A program made the position numbers and the translations under genes. A stretch of DNA of 64,000 nucleotides from Odoribacter sp036657595. Lineage in GTDB: Bacteria; Bacteroidota; Bacteroidia; Bacteroidales; Marinifilaceae. Shown one piece after another: positions 44,501-54,400 of the stretch. Below the pieces are notes generated by a model. It had not been told where the DNA came from and made no database searches. It saw only the letters and a list, made by a program, of their open reading frames with translations. The stretch's first letter is position 1, and each line of letters starts with the position of its first letter. The DNA lies in contig JAVXFZ010000001.1 of the NCBI GenBank assembly GCA_036657595.1, forward strand, positions 28,325-92,324, read 5' to 3'.

Positions 44501-44570
44501 ACCGATATGATTTTATTTTGATTATCTCTATATTATTAGATCCTTTGCTATCCTAACGGACATAAGGCTT

Positions 44571-45167
44571 TTATAATTTGCTAACACGACCCTTCTCTAA
44601 CAGGTAGCGTTCACTGCTTTCTGGGCAGAGGGCTATGTTGTCCGAACCAAAACAGAGCCGGTGTCCACATTCGCTCACCCATCCGATTTGTTTTGCCGGA
44701 TTTCCTACCACTAAAGCATAAGGAGGAACATCTTTTGTAATAACACTCCCTGCTCCGATAAGGGCATACGCTCCAATGTTATGACCACAGACAATAGTGG
44801 CATTGGCTCCAATAGTAGCTCCTTTGCCTACGTGTGTTTTGGCATATTGATTTTTTCTATTGATGGCACTGCGGGGATTCGTTATATTGGTAAATACACA
44901 AGATGGACCCAAGAAAACATCATCGTCACAAATAACACCGGTATAAACGGACACATTATTTTGAATTTTCACCTGATTACCTAAGATCACCTCCGGAGAA
45001 ATAACTACATTTTGCCCAATATTGCAATTTTTACCAATTTTACAATGACTCATAATGTGCGAGAAATGCCAAATCTTTGTGCCCTCTCCGATTTCACAGT
45101 CCGTATCAATGATAGCCGTATCGTGTGAAAAATAGATTTTCACCGTTTCTTCTTTCAGAATGCTCAT
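44571..45167 (-). CDS. Left-handed beta-helix N-acetyltransferase, WbpD-like
   Basis: 198 residues built of hexapeptide repeats (GEGTKIWHFSHIMSHCKIGKNCNIGQNVVI, then VKIQNNVSVYTGV and GPSCVFTNITNPRSAI). It ends in the WbpD-type tail QIGWVSECGHRL and CPESSERYLLEKGRVSKL. It would N-acetylate the 3-amino group made by the aminotransferase. It is the first gene of the cluster, preceded by the ppiD terminator. No clear TAnnTTTG box was seen in the 60 bp upstream. Confidence 0.9.
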   Translation of the reverse strand: MSILKEETVKIYFSHDTAIIDTDCEIGEGTKIWHFSHIMSHCKIGKNCNIGQNVVISPEVILGNQVKIQNNVSVYTGVICDDDVFLGPSCVFTNITNPRSAINRKNQYAKTHVGKGATIGANATIVCGHNIGAYALIGAGSVITKDVPPYALVVGNPAKQIGWVSECGHRLCFGSDNIALCPESSERYLLEKGRVSKL

Positions 45168-45224
45168 AATTTTGACTTATTTAATGAATACAATAACTTC
45201 TCAGCTTCCTTATGCTATATTATT

Positions 45225-45258
45225 AAAAAAAAGCAGGAAGAGTAATAACCCCTCCTGC
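45225..45258 (-). terminator. Rho-independent terminator after ppiD
   Basis: On the minus strand: GCAGGA arm, 14-nt loop region, TCCTGC arm, then eight T. It lies 22 bp past the ppiD stop and separates it from the polysaccharide operon. Confidence 0.88.
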
Positions 45259-45279
45259 CTATCTTGTGAAAATAATTTC

Positions 45280-47406
45280 TTAATAGAATTTATATCTCTG
45301 ATCTTTGATGGCTCCGTTTTTCATAATGCTCTGTATCGCTTGATAATTGGCGCGGTACATATTAGATTGTTGCATTGCTTGTTTTGTTTGTGCGACCATA
45401 TCAGGGGTGGCATCTTCCGTTGTTTTATTGTTGACCATAATAATATACACACCTTGATTACCTGCGATGGGGGTAGAAATTTTCCCTTGTTCAGTCAGGC
45501 TTGAAGCGGCAATGATTCTGGGTTCAATTCCGGCTCCGGGAATTTGGAATGAATTGAAAGTAATTTCTGTTGCCTCTTTCACTTCCAATCCGGTTTTCTG
45601 GGCGATAGAAAGTAAACTTTCACTACCGCTGGCTGCGCTTGCTAATTCTTTTTTCAATTGCTCTGCTTTCTTTTTCTGAATCAGGATGCGTTTAATATTA
45701 GCAGCGGCACTGTTAATAGGTGCAATACCTTCTTCGTTGATTTCAGTCAGGATCGCAACAGTGTATTTGTTTCCATTTTCAAATATAACCGAACCATCCG
45801 TTGTTTTTACGATTGTTTCCGGTAGCTCAGACAGATAGATTTGACGGATCATATCCCGGGCACTTTCCATTCCGGCAATCGTCTTTTCGTTCTTATTCAC
45901 CGTGGCAATACGCTTTGTTTGTCCAGCGGTTTCAACTTTTTTGTTAAAATCATTCAACGTAGTGATGCCTGTTGCAAAAGCACGAGCATCATTATAGATC
46001 TTATTAGTTGTTTTGGAGGATGGGATCACTTCTTTTTCTAAGATTGCAATTTGTATTTTCTCCACCGGTTTTGCCATATCGGTTACTTCTACAACGTGAG
46101 CACCATATTGTGTCAATACAACTTTAATATCATTCTTCTTAGCAAAGAAAACCGTATCGCTAAAAGGTTGAACCATTGCTTTGGGGTTGAACCATCCTAA
46201 GTCACCACCATTGATGGCTGAATTTTGATCGGTAGAATTTGCTTTTGCCAACTCTTCAAAATTACCTCCTATCTTAAGAAGATGTGCTAAACTATCGGCA
46301 ACAGCCTTTGCTTTACCGTAGTCATTATTTTGAGGAGCGATCAGTATATGGCGCGCTCTGACAGAGTCAGGAAGCATTTTTGTTGCAGATACACGAGCGA
46401 TTTTATAAGCATTATTTTCAAGATATGGACCGTAAACTCCCGTCTTATCATTGAATAAGAATTTTGCCAAACTGTCATTCGTGATTTCTTCTTTTTTGAA
46501 GAAACTGCGGTCAGCTTTCTTATCGGAAGAAAGATCTACAAAATCAATTGGATCATTCGTTGCAGTAAATTCACCGACAAGATCCTTAACAGCACCTTCT
46601 GTTTCTGTAAAATCTTCTCCTGCTGCTGTAATATCAAAATTCACATAAACAATTTTTCTGGATTCAGTTTGTTCAAAACTCTTCTGGTGATTGTTATAGT
46701 ACTCTTTGATTTCTTTATTGCTGATATTGATACTTGAATCGTCAATCGTACTGTAATTTTTTACAATGTAACTAATATCAAATTTCGTATTATTGTCTAC
46801 GGTATTTTCTTTGGCTTGTTCATCTGGAACAAACAGAGATTTTGCCAACAGTGCATTGTATTTTGCCATCTTCCGGGAAGTTGCAATTTCTTCTTCCATA
46901 TTTAGCCAATATGCTTTTTGCGGTGTATTGGAAGGTGCGTCGATCAAACTTTTTATAATTGTTCTTGCGCGGTCAACATCTACGGCTCCGGTATTAGGAT
47001 CTGCAAACAACTGACGTACTGCCGGGCTCATATTCTCTCCCAACAACATATCATAGAGTTCATCCCCACTGACACTGATTCCTGTCTCGTCGTATTCCTT
47101 CTGCATCAGTTTATCCATAATAATCTGCTGCCAAGTATTTTCTCTCAACATCGTTTGTTGTTCATCATTCAGTGAACTTGCATTATTCATCATTTTCACC
47201 ATCTCCTCGTTTTTAGCGACGTGATTTTGAAAATCAATAATTGAAATACTTTCGCCGTCTATTTCTCCGACTTGATTCTTTTTGCCGTTAAATATACTTG
47301 CACCAGAGCTTAATGCATCACCAACGATAAATGCTAAAAGTGCCAGACCTATCACAATACTAACAAGTAGTCCGCCACGATTTCTGATTGTTTGTAACGT
47401 TGCCAT
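45280..47406 (-). CDS. ppiD: Periplasmic peptidyl-prolyl isomerase PpiD/SurA-like
   Basis: 708 residues. One N-terminal membrane anchor (GGLLVSIVIGLALLAFIVGD) is followed by a SurA-N-like chaperone region (VGEIDGESISIIDFQNHV). A parvulin domain lies at about 345-440 (ARHILIAPQNND, GGNFEELAKANSTDQNSAINGGDLGWF), and a second, degenerate parvulin-like region lies near the C-terminus (AGIEPRIIAASSLTEQGKI). It helps fold exported outer-membrane proteins. It has its own promoter and terminator. Confidence 0.93.
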   Translation of the reverse strand: MATLQTIRNRGGLLVSIVIGLALLAFIVGDALSSGASIFNGKKNQVGEIDGESISIIDFQNHVAKNEEMVKMMNNASSLNDEQQTMLRENTWQQIIMDKLMQKEYDETGISVSGDELYDMLLGENMSPAVRQLFADPNTGAVDVDRARTIIKSLIDAPSNTPQKAYWLNMEEEIATSRKMAKYNALLAKSLFVPDEQAKENTVDNNTKFDISYIVKNYSTIDDSSINISNKEIKEYYNNHQKSFEQTESRKIVYVNFDITAAGEDFTETEGAVKDLVGEFTATNDPIDFVDLSSDKKADRSFFKKEEITNDSLAKFLFNDKTGVYGPYLENNAYKIARVSATKMLPDSVRARHILIAPQNNDYGKAKAVADSLAHLLKIGGNFEELAKANSTDQNSAINGGDLGWFNPKAMVQPFSDTVFFAKKNDIKVVLTQYGAHVVEVTDMAKPVEKIQIAILEKEVIPSSKTTNKIYNDARAFATGITTLNDFNKKVETAGQTKRIATVNKNEKTIAGMESARDMIRQIYLSELPETIVKTTDGSVIFENGNKYTVAILTEINEEGIAPINSAAANIKRILIQKKKAEQLKKELASAASGSESLLSIAQKTGLEVKEATEITFNSFQIPGAGIEPRIIAASSLTEQGKISTPIAGNQGVYIIMVNNKTTEDATPDMVAQTKQAMQQSNMYRANYQAIQSIMKNGAIKDQRYKFY

Positions 47407-47458
47407 TTATATTAAAAATTTAATTTTTTTTATAGTTTACATCATTTTTAGAGGGTAC

Positions 47459-47489
47459 GAAGATAGATAAAAGTGCATTCTTGTGCAAA
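47459..47489 (-). promoter_or_regulatory. Candidate promoter of ppiD
   Basis: On the minus strand, TTTG at 47489-47486, a 19-bp spacer, then TATCTTCG at 47466-47459 (one mismatch from TAnnTTTG). The leader would be about 45 nt. Confidence 0.5.
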
Positions 47490-47582
47490 TTATTGCTTCG
47501 TTTATTTGTTAATTCATCAATTTGTTTAACACCATCAGCCTTAAATGGATGAAACGCGTGCATAAATCAACAGAAACCTCTT

Positions 47583-49922
47583 TTATTTTGTCTTTTTCGG
47601 AGTTGTTTTCTTGGCCGAACTTTTACTTGCTTTCGTGCCCCCCGTTTTCTTTTTCGGTCCTTCTTTTGCAATAAGCTCCATACATTGTTCTTCGCTCAAT
47701 TCATCGGCTTTCAACGTTTTAGGTATTTTATAATTGGACTTATTGTAGGAGATATAAGCTCCGAATCTTCCGTTCAAAATTTGTACACCATTATCGAAAG
47801 CTTTGATCAGTCGATTTTTATCACTTTCTCTTTTTTCTTCGATACGCTGAATAGCCGTTTCAAGGGTGATGGTACCCGGATCATCTTCTCCCTTTTTCAG
47901 AGATACAAAAGCATTATTATGCTTTACATAAGGTCCGAACCGACCAATGCCAATAGACACTTCTTTTTCTTCAAATAGACCTATTTTACGGGGAAATTTA
48001 AACAAACCAAGGGCTTCCTCTAGCGTGATGGTTTCCATCAATTGTCCTTTGAGCAAGCCTGCATAGCGGACATTTTCGCCGTCACCAATCTGTGCCATCG
48101 GACCGAATCGCCCGATGCGGACACTGATTGTTTCTCCGCTTGTAGGATCTGTTCCCAAAATACGCTGTCCGCTATTGCGTTCTGAATTTTTAAGAGTAAA
48201 TTCTACGCAATCGTGAAAAGGATGGTAAAAATCTCCGATCATCTTCTGCCATTGCTGCGAACCCTCTGCGATATGATCGAGTGACTCCTCTGCTTCTGCC
48301 GTAAAATTATAGTCCATAATATTCGTAAAGTGCTCAGACAAAAAGTCAGTCACCACCATTCCCATATCAGAAGGGAAAAGCTTTTTCTTTTCAGCACCGA
48401 ATATTTTCTTGATATTTTTAATTTTGATGTCACTACCTTTCAGTTCGATCTGCTCAATATTGCCCTCCACACCCTCTCTCGATTCCTTTATAATATATCC
48501 CCGATTCTGGATGGTTGTGATCGTTGGTGCATAAGTCGACGGACGTCCAATACCCAGAGCTTCCATCTTTTTCACTAAGCTGGCTTCCGTATATCTTGGA
48601 GCGTGAAGAGTATATTGCTCGGTGGCTGTAATCAGTGTACGGTTGAGCGAGTCGCCTTTCTCAATGGCGGGCAATAAATCCGCTTTCTCATCATCTGCCT
48701 CATCATCGTACGACTCCAAATACACTTTCAGAAAACCGTCAAAGATAATCACCTCTCCGGTTGCCACAAAAGAGATAGGATTGTTGGACAATCCTATGAC
48801 AATATTTGTCCTTTCCAGCTTTGCATCGCTCATTTGCGAGGCTAATGTCCTTTTATAAATCAAATCATACAACTCCTTTTCATTCCGGTCGCCGTCGATT
48901 TCCGTTTTATTCATATAAGTCGGACGAATCGCCTCGTGCGCTTCCTGTGCACCTTTCGTTTTTGTGGCAAAATTTCTCGACTTGGAATACTTCTCGCCCA
49001 ATGTCTCACAAATAACCGCTTTTGCTGTTCGGATCGCCAAATCCGACAGATTGACAGAATCGGTTCTCATATAAGTGATATATCCGTGTTCGTACAACTT
49101 TTGAGCAACAGACATTGTTTGAGATACAGAAAAACCAAGCTTTCGGGCAGCTTCCTGTTGTAGGGTGGAAGTGGTAAAAGGCGGAGCAGGTTTCCGAACG
49201 GTTGGTTTCGTTTCAACACTGTTCACAGCAAATTGTGCTTGTTGACAGTCTGCTAAGTAAGCCAACGTCTTGTCTTTACTGCTAAACCGTTCCTGCGCTT
49301 CCGCTTTTAATTGCGCTTTGCTTCCGGTTTCAAAACTTCCCGTCACCCGATAATATTGTTGTTCGTTGAAAGCGTTGATTTCCCGTTCTCTTTCTACAAT
49401 TAATTTCACGGCGACGGATTGTACACGTCCCGCTGAAAGCGATGGCTTCACCTTCTTCCAAAGCACAGGCGACACTTCAAAACCCACCAACCGATCCAAC
49501 ACCCGACGTGCCTGTTGAGCATCTACCAGATTCTTATCAATATCTCTGGGATGCTCGATAGCGTGTAAAATAGCATCTTTGGTGATTTCGTGAAATACAA
49601 TTCGTTTTGTATTTTCAGGTTTTAATTTGAGCACTTCAAATAAATGCCACGCGATAGCCTCTCCCTCACGGTCTTCATCGGATGCCAGCCATACGGTCTT
49701 GGCATCTTTTGCTAAACTTTTCAATTCTTTAACGATCGCTTTCTTATCGGAGGATATTTCGTATTGGGGTTGAAAATTATTTTCAATGTCAACGCCGAGA
49801 TCTTTCTTCTCTAAATCACGAATATGTCCAAAACTGGACTTTACAATATAACCGTCGCCCAAAAATTTTTCGATGGTTTTGGCTTTTGCCGGGGACTCTA
49901 CTATTACCAAATTCTCAATCAT
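47583..49922 (-). CDS. topA: DNA topoisomerase I
   Basis: Type IA topoisomerase relaxing negative supercoils. The Toprim start is MIENLVIVESPAKAKTIEKF, with SDEDREGEAIAWHL next and the active-site Tyr in YITYMRTDSVNLS. The C-terminal half carries TopA repeats of the IGRFGPYV type (VRIGRFGPMAQIG, IGIGRFGPYVKHN, ILNGRFGAYISYN) instead of zinc fingers, and a Lys-rich tail. The frame extends to 49958, but the ATG at 49922 matches the family start (about 779 residues). Confidence 0.95.
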   Translation of the reverse strand: MIENLVIVESPAKAKTIEKFLGDGYIVKSSFGHIRDLEKKDLGVDIENNFQPQYEISSDKKAIVKELKSLAKDAKTVWLASDEDREGEAIAWHLFEVLKLKPENTKRIVFHEITKDAILHAIEHPRDIDKNLVDAQQARRVLDRLVGFEVSPVLWKKVKPSLSAGRVQSVAVKLIVEREREINAFNEQQYYRVTGSFETGSKAQLKAEAQERFSSKDKTLAYLADCQQAQFAVNSVETKPTVRKPAPPFTTSTLQQEAARKLGFSVSQTMSVAQKLYEHGYITYMRTDSVNLSDLAIRTAKAVICETLGEKYSKSRNFATKTKGAQEAHEAIRPTYMNKTEIDGDRNEKELYDLIYKRTLASQMSDAKLERTNIVIGLSNNPISFVATGEVIIFDGFLKVYLESYDDEADDEKADLLPAIEKGDSLNRTLITATEQYTLHAPRYTEASLVKKMEALGIGRPSTYAPTITTIQNRGYIIKESREGVEGNIEQIELKGSDIKIKNIKKIFGAEKKKLFPSDMGMVVTDFLSEHFTNIMDYNFTAEAEESLDHIAEGSQQWQKMIGDFYHPFHDCVEFTLKNSERNSGQRILGTDPTSGETISVRIGRFGPMAQIGDGENVRYAGLLKGQLMETITLEEALGLFKFPRKIGLFEEKEVSIGIGRFGPYVKHNNAFVSLKKGEDDPGTITLETAIQRIEEKRESDKNRLIKAFDNGVQILNGRFGAYISYNKSNYKIPKTLKADELSEEQCMELIAKEGPKKKTGGTKASKSSAKKTTPKKTK

Positions 49923-49982
49923 ACTTCTTTCTAAAGTAGTAGACATATTATATGCCAAAGTTAAAAACTATAAATCAAGGTG

Positions 49983-49990
49983 CAAACCTA
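49983..49990 (-). promoter_or_regulatory. Candidate -7 box of topA
   Basis: Reads TAGGTTTG on the minus strand (TAnnTTTG), about 60 bp upstream of the preferred start. Confidence 0.4.
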
Positions 49991-50204
49991 CGGAAAAAAA
50001 TTAAAAACAGAAAGGCTAATGCTTAAAAAGCAATAGGAATGCTGAGAATGACTCTTAAAGAACGGTAGAATAGCACTGTTATAATTGAATTTTAATTCAT
50101 ATTTATTCAAAAAAATAATGCTTTATTGGCAAATAGAGCAAAGAGCGACCCATTTGCTCTTCAAAAAAACTCTTCTTTGCCGGGGACTTGTCAGAAAGGA
50201 TGCA

Positions 50205-50831
50205 CTATTTGACTTTATGCTCTTCCTTTTCGGAAAAGAATTTTCGATGAAAGAGAATCAGTATAAAGACACCGATGGTGATATAAGAGTCGGCAAAATT
50301 GAATACCGGTCGGAAAAACAGAAAATCCTGTCCGCCCCAGAAAGGCAGCCATTGTGGAAAGGAACCTTCGTATAAAGGGAAATACAGCATATCCACCACC
50401 TTCCCGTGCAGAAAAGAAGAATATCCGCCTTCAGCAGGTAATAGCGTCGCAATTTGATAATGACTGTCGTTAAAAATCATTCCGTAGAAAAGACTATCAA
50501 ATATATTTCCGATAGCTCCGCAAAATATGAGGGCGAAAGAAAATAATACCCCGATCGGTGCTTTCTCGCGTATCAGTTTTAAAATATACCACCCAATGCC
50601 GACCACTGCCACAATACGGAATAGGCTTAATATCGTTTTCCCGATCTTAGCGTCGCTGAGCTCCATCCCAAAAGCCATCCCATTATTCTCGATGAAAAGT
50701 ATTTTAAACCAATCCCCGAAGACACTAAACTCCTCGCCGATCATCAGATGTGTTTTGATCCATATCTTTACGGCTTGATCCAGTACTAACAGGGCTATGA
50801 TAAAGATTGCCAATTTATTCCGCACACTCAT
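50205..50831 (-). CDS. lspA: Lipoprotein signal peptidase (signal peptidase II)
   Basis: 208-residue aspartyl protease that removes lipoprotein signal peptides after lipid attachment. It has four membrane segments and both catalytic Asp motifs: GNIFDSLFYG and FNFADSYITIG. NNGMAFGME is also conserved. It is somewhat longer than the E. coli enzyme because of a loop of about 30 residues (LPAEGGYSSFLHGKVVDMLYFPLYEG), common in Bacteroidota. It follows the dksA-like gene in the same direction. Confidence 0.95.
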   Translation of the reverse strand: MSVRNKLAIFIIALLVLDQAVKIWIKTHLMIGEEFSVFGDWFKILFIENNGMAFGMELSDAKIGKTILSLFRIVAVVGIGWYILKLIREKAPIGVLFSFALIFCGAIGNIFDSLFYGMIFNDSHYQIATLLPAEGGYSSFLHGKVVDMLYFPLYEGSFPQWLPFWGGQDFLFFRPVFNFADSYITIGVFILILFHRKFFSEKEEHKVK

Positions 50832-50866
50832 AATAGAAAAGTAAAAGATAAAAAATTAAAGATAAA

Positions 50867-50914
50867 AAGTGAAAAACCGGAAATTGTTGAAGACAAAATT
50901 TCCACTTCTCACTT
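50867..50914 (-). terminator. Two-part hairpin between dksA-like gene and lspA
   Basis: Outer arms AAGTGA/TCACTT and inner arms GGAAATT/AATTTCC, followed on the minus strand by a T-rich tract. It may partly terminate or attenuate readthrough into lspA. Confidence 0.4.
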
Positions 50915-50947
50915 CTTGTTTTTTATGAAACCGTGATCCTATCCTGA

Positions 50948-51328
50948 TCAAGATTCTTGGCTTTCTTTGGCTTCCATACTCAGAGTGGCGTGAGGAACGG
51001 CGCGTAATCTTTCTTTAGAGATCAATTTACCGGTGACTCTGCAAATTCCGTATGTTTTATTTTCAATTCGGATCAATGCACCTTCCAAGTGGGAAATAAA
51101 TTTTGCCTGTCTTTGGGCTAAACGGCCTGCTTCTTCTTTTGAAAGTACGGATGCTCCCTCTTCCAACACTTTGAATGTCGGGCAAGTATCGGCAATGTCA
51201 TTGCCGTCGCTGCCGGAGATGACACCTTTCAACAAATCGTAATCTTTTCTTGCCTTTTCGAGTTTGTCAAGAATCAATTCTTTGAATTCTTGCAACTCTT
51301 CGTCTGAATATCTGGTTTTTTCTGCCAT
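50948..51328 (-). CDS. TraR/DksA-family regulator lacking the full zinc finger
   Basis: 126-residue coiled-coil protein that would enter the secondary channel of RNA polymerase. The helix region is SDEELQEFKELILDKLEKARKDYDLL. The finger region reads YGICRVTGKLISKERLRAVPHATL, in which only one of the four zinc Cys of DksA remains. The acidic tip residues of the coiled coil are in the DGNDIADTCPTF region. It lies between ileS and lspA, a conserved order in the phylum. Confidence 0.9.
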   Translation of the reverse strand: MAEKTRYSDEELQEFKELILDKLEKARKDYDLLKGVISGSDGNDIADTCPTFKVLEEGASVLSKEEAGRLAQRQAKFISHLEGALIRIENKTYGICRVTGKLISKERLRAVPHATLSMEAKESQES

Positions 51329-51459
51329 AGCTTTAAAGTTTTGTCTAAATTAATAAAAAATAGAAATAATAAAAATAGAAATCAATAAATTAATAAACTC
51401 TTTCTTAAATTTCTTTGTCATACGGATGATCGCTCATATTGTTTGCTGAGGATCATTTT

Positions 51460-54400
51460 TCAACTCACTTTTTCAATTTTAATAAAAGTACGAATCTCAT
51501 CAATTTCCACTTCTTTGCTTGTATTGTCTTTGTCGTCAGTTAGTTTGATATTTTCAGCTAATACTTGACTGGCGATATAGGATGAAAAATGCTCTACGGC
51601 ATCGTTAATTTCCGAGTGACGTCCGATGCAGAGGGTGATTTTATCCGTCACGTCAAAATCACTTTCTTTACGCAGATTCTGGATCCGATTGATCAATTCC
51701 CGCGCAATGCCCTCTTCTTTGAGCTCTTTCGTCACATTAATGTCTAAAGCGACGGTGAGACGACCTTCGTTGGCAACTAACCAACCAGGAATATCTTCCG
51801 AGAGAATTTCGACATCTTCCAGCCCCAAGATAATCATTTCATCGCCAATCTGCAAAACATATCGTCCGTTTTTTTCCATTTCAAAAATATCACTTTGCCT
51901 CATAGTGCCGACCAAAGCAGAAATCTGCTTCATATACTTGCCATATTTGGGTCCCAGTGTCTTGAAATTGGGCTTAATTTTCTTGATCAATACGTCGGTG
52001 GTGTCGGTGATATACTCAATCTCTTTCACATTGACTTCCGAGAGAATAATATTTTTTACGGCATCCAATTGGTGGATCATCGTATCGTTCAGGATAGGAA
52101 CAATCAATTTACTGAGCGGTTGTCGCACCCGAAGTTGTACTTTCCGTCTGAGTCCCAACACCATCGACGACACCTGTTGAGCTAACTCCATCCGCTCCTC
52201 CAATTCCTTGTCGATCATTGCCTCGTTCACTTTCGGAAAATTGGTCAGATGCACACTTCCCGTCTGGCGTTTGGTCACCCGATTCAGATCACTGAAGAGT
52301 TGCTCCATATAAAAAGGGGCTATCGGTGACGACAGGACAGCGATCGTTTCCAAACAAGTATATAAAGTCTGATAGGCTGAAATCTTATCCGCCGAATATT
52401 CACCGCCCCAATATCTTTTTCGGGATAAACGGACAAACCAATTGGATAGATTTTCAATCACAAAATCCTGAATAGCCCGTCCTGCACGGGTAGGTTCATA
52501 CTTCTCGTAAGCGTCTGTAACCTCCTTGATCAGAGAATTTAACAAAGAAAGTATCCAGCGATCAATTTCCGGACGTTCGCAAAGAGGCATATCCGTTTCG
52601 CTGTAACTAAAGTGATCGACGTTAGCGTATAAAGCAAAAAATCCGTAGGTATTATATAAAGTGCCGAAAAATTTCCGTTTCATTTCATCCACTCCCGCCG
52701 TGTCGAATTTCAAATTATCCCACGGTTGAGAGTTGGTAATCATATACCACCTCAGGGGATCGGAACCATTCTCTTCTATTGTAGAGAAAGGATCGACCGC
52801 ATTGCCGAGACGTTTCGACATTTTATTGCCCTTAGCGTCCAGCACCAACCCATTGGATATAATATTCTTGAAAGCTACGGAATCAAATGCCATCGTTGCA
52901 ATTGCGTGTAAGGTAAAGAACCATCCGCGTGTTTGATCTACCCCTTCGGCGATAAAATCAGCAGGGAAACGATGTCCCCCATCAATATCTTCACTGTGTT
53001 CAAACGGATAGTGCAACTGGGCATAAGGCATCGCGCCGGAATCAAACCACACATCAATCAAATCTTTTTCACGTACCATTCGCTGTCCGCTGGGGGAAAC
53101 CAGCACAATATCGTCAACAAAAGGACGATGGAGATCTATTTTATCGTAATTCTCTTTGGAGTGATCTCCCGACACAAATCCGGCGAATGGATTTTCTTTC
53201 ATAAATCCCGCACGAATGGATTTTTCAATCTCATCCATTAACTCTGCGACAGAACCGATGCATTTCTTTTCTATACCATCTTCGCTCATCCAAATCGGGA
53301 GAGGAGTTCCCCAATAACGGGAACGCGACAAATTCCAATCAACCAGATTTTCCAGCCATTTACCGAATCGTCCTTCCCCCGTACTCGTTGGTTTCCAATT
53401 GATCGTGCGATTCAACTCAATCATCCGCTCTTTAACGGCAGTCGTCTTGATAAACCACGAATCCAACGGATAATATAAAATCGGTTTATCTGTCCGCCAG
53501 CAATGCGGATAATTGTGTTCGTGTTTTTCAACCTTAAACGCCTTGTTTTCCTTCTTGAGCATCACCGATAGGTCAATGTCCAACGTGACATCTTCCTCCG
53601 TCAGCTTCGGATCGTAGGCATTCTTCACAAAACGTCCCGCATATTCGCTATAAAGCGCGGTGTTGATATTATTTTTTACAAATTCAGGATCAATCTCATC
53701 CAAAATAAACAGTCGGCCGCGTTTGTCAACCATCGGTTGCCGGTTGCCTTCTTTGTCGATTAACAGCATAGGAGCGATACCGGCAATTTTTGCAGCCCGG
53801 TCGTCGTCCGCACCGAATGTAGGGGCAATATGCACAATTCCCGTACCGTCTTCCGTCGTCACAAAATCTCCTGTAATCACCCGAAAAGCATCACCTTCCG
53901 GTTTTATCCACGGCAACAATTGCTCGTAATGAATACCTTCCAGCTCTGTCCCTTTAAATTCTCCCACAATTTGATAAGGAATCAGTTTATCGCCTTCTTT
54001 GTAATCCGATAAACTCAGTGTAGAGGCTTTCGGATTGAAATAAGCACTGAACCGATCTTTTGCCAACACGACGGTCACCGGAGAGCCGGTGTATGGGTTA
54101 TAAGTTTTAACAACGTAATAAGTGATGTGCGCACCGACAGCCAAAGCGGTATTGGACGGCAGTGTCCAAGGCGTGGTTGTCCACGCAATAAAATGTACGG
54201 TTTCGGTGGCAGCAAATAGCTTTTCCGACTTCTCGTCGCGAACCACTTTAAATTGAGCGACACAGGTCGTATCCTTTACATCCCGATAACAGCCCGGTTG
54301 ATTCAATTCGTGTGTACTCAATCCGGTCCCGGCAGCAGGAGAATAAGGCTGAATGGTGTAGCCTTTATACAGAAAACCTTTGTCGTATAATTTTTTGAGC

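Noticed and set aside
50085..50375. Plus-strand ORF of 96 codons
   Set aside because: Its second half overlaps lspA on the other strand, it has no promoter and its protein resembles nothing I know.
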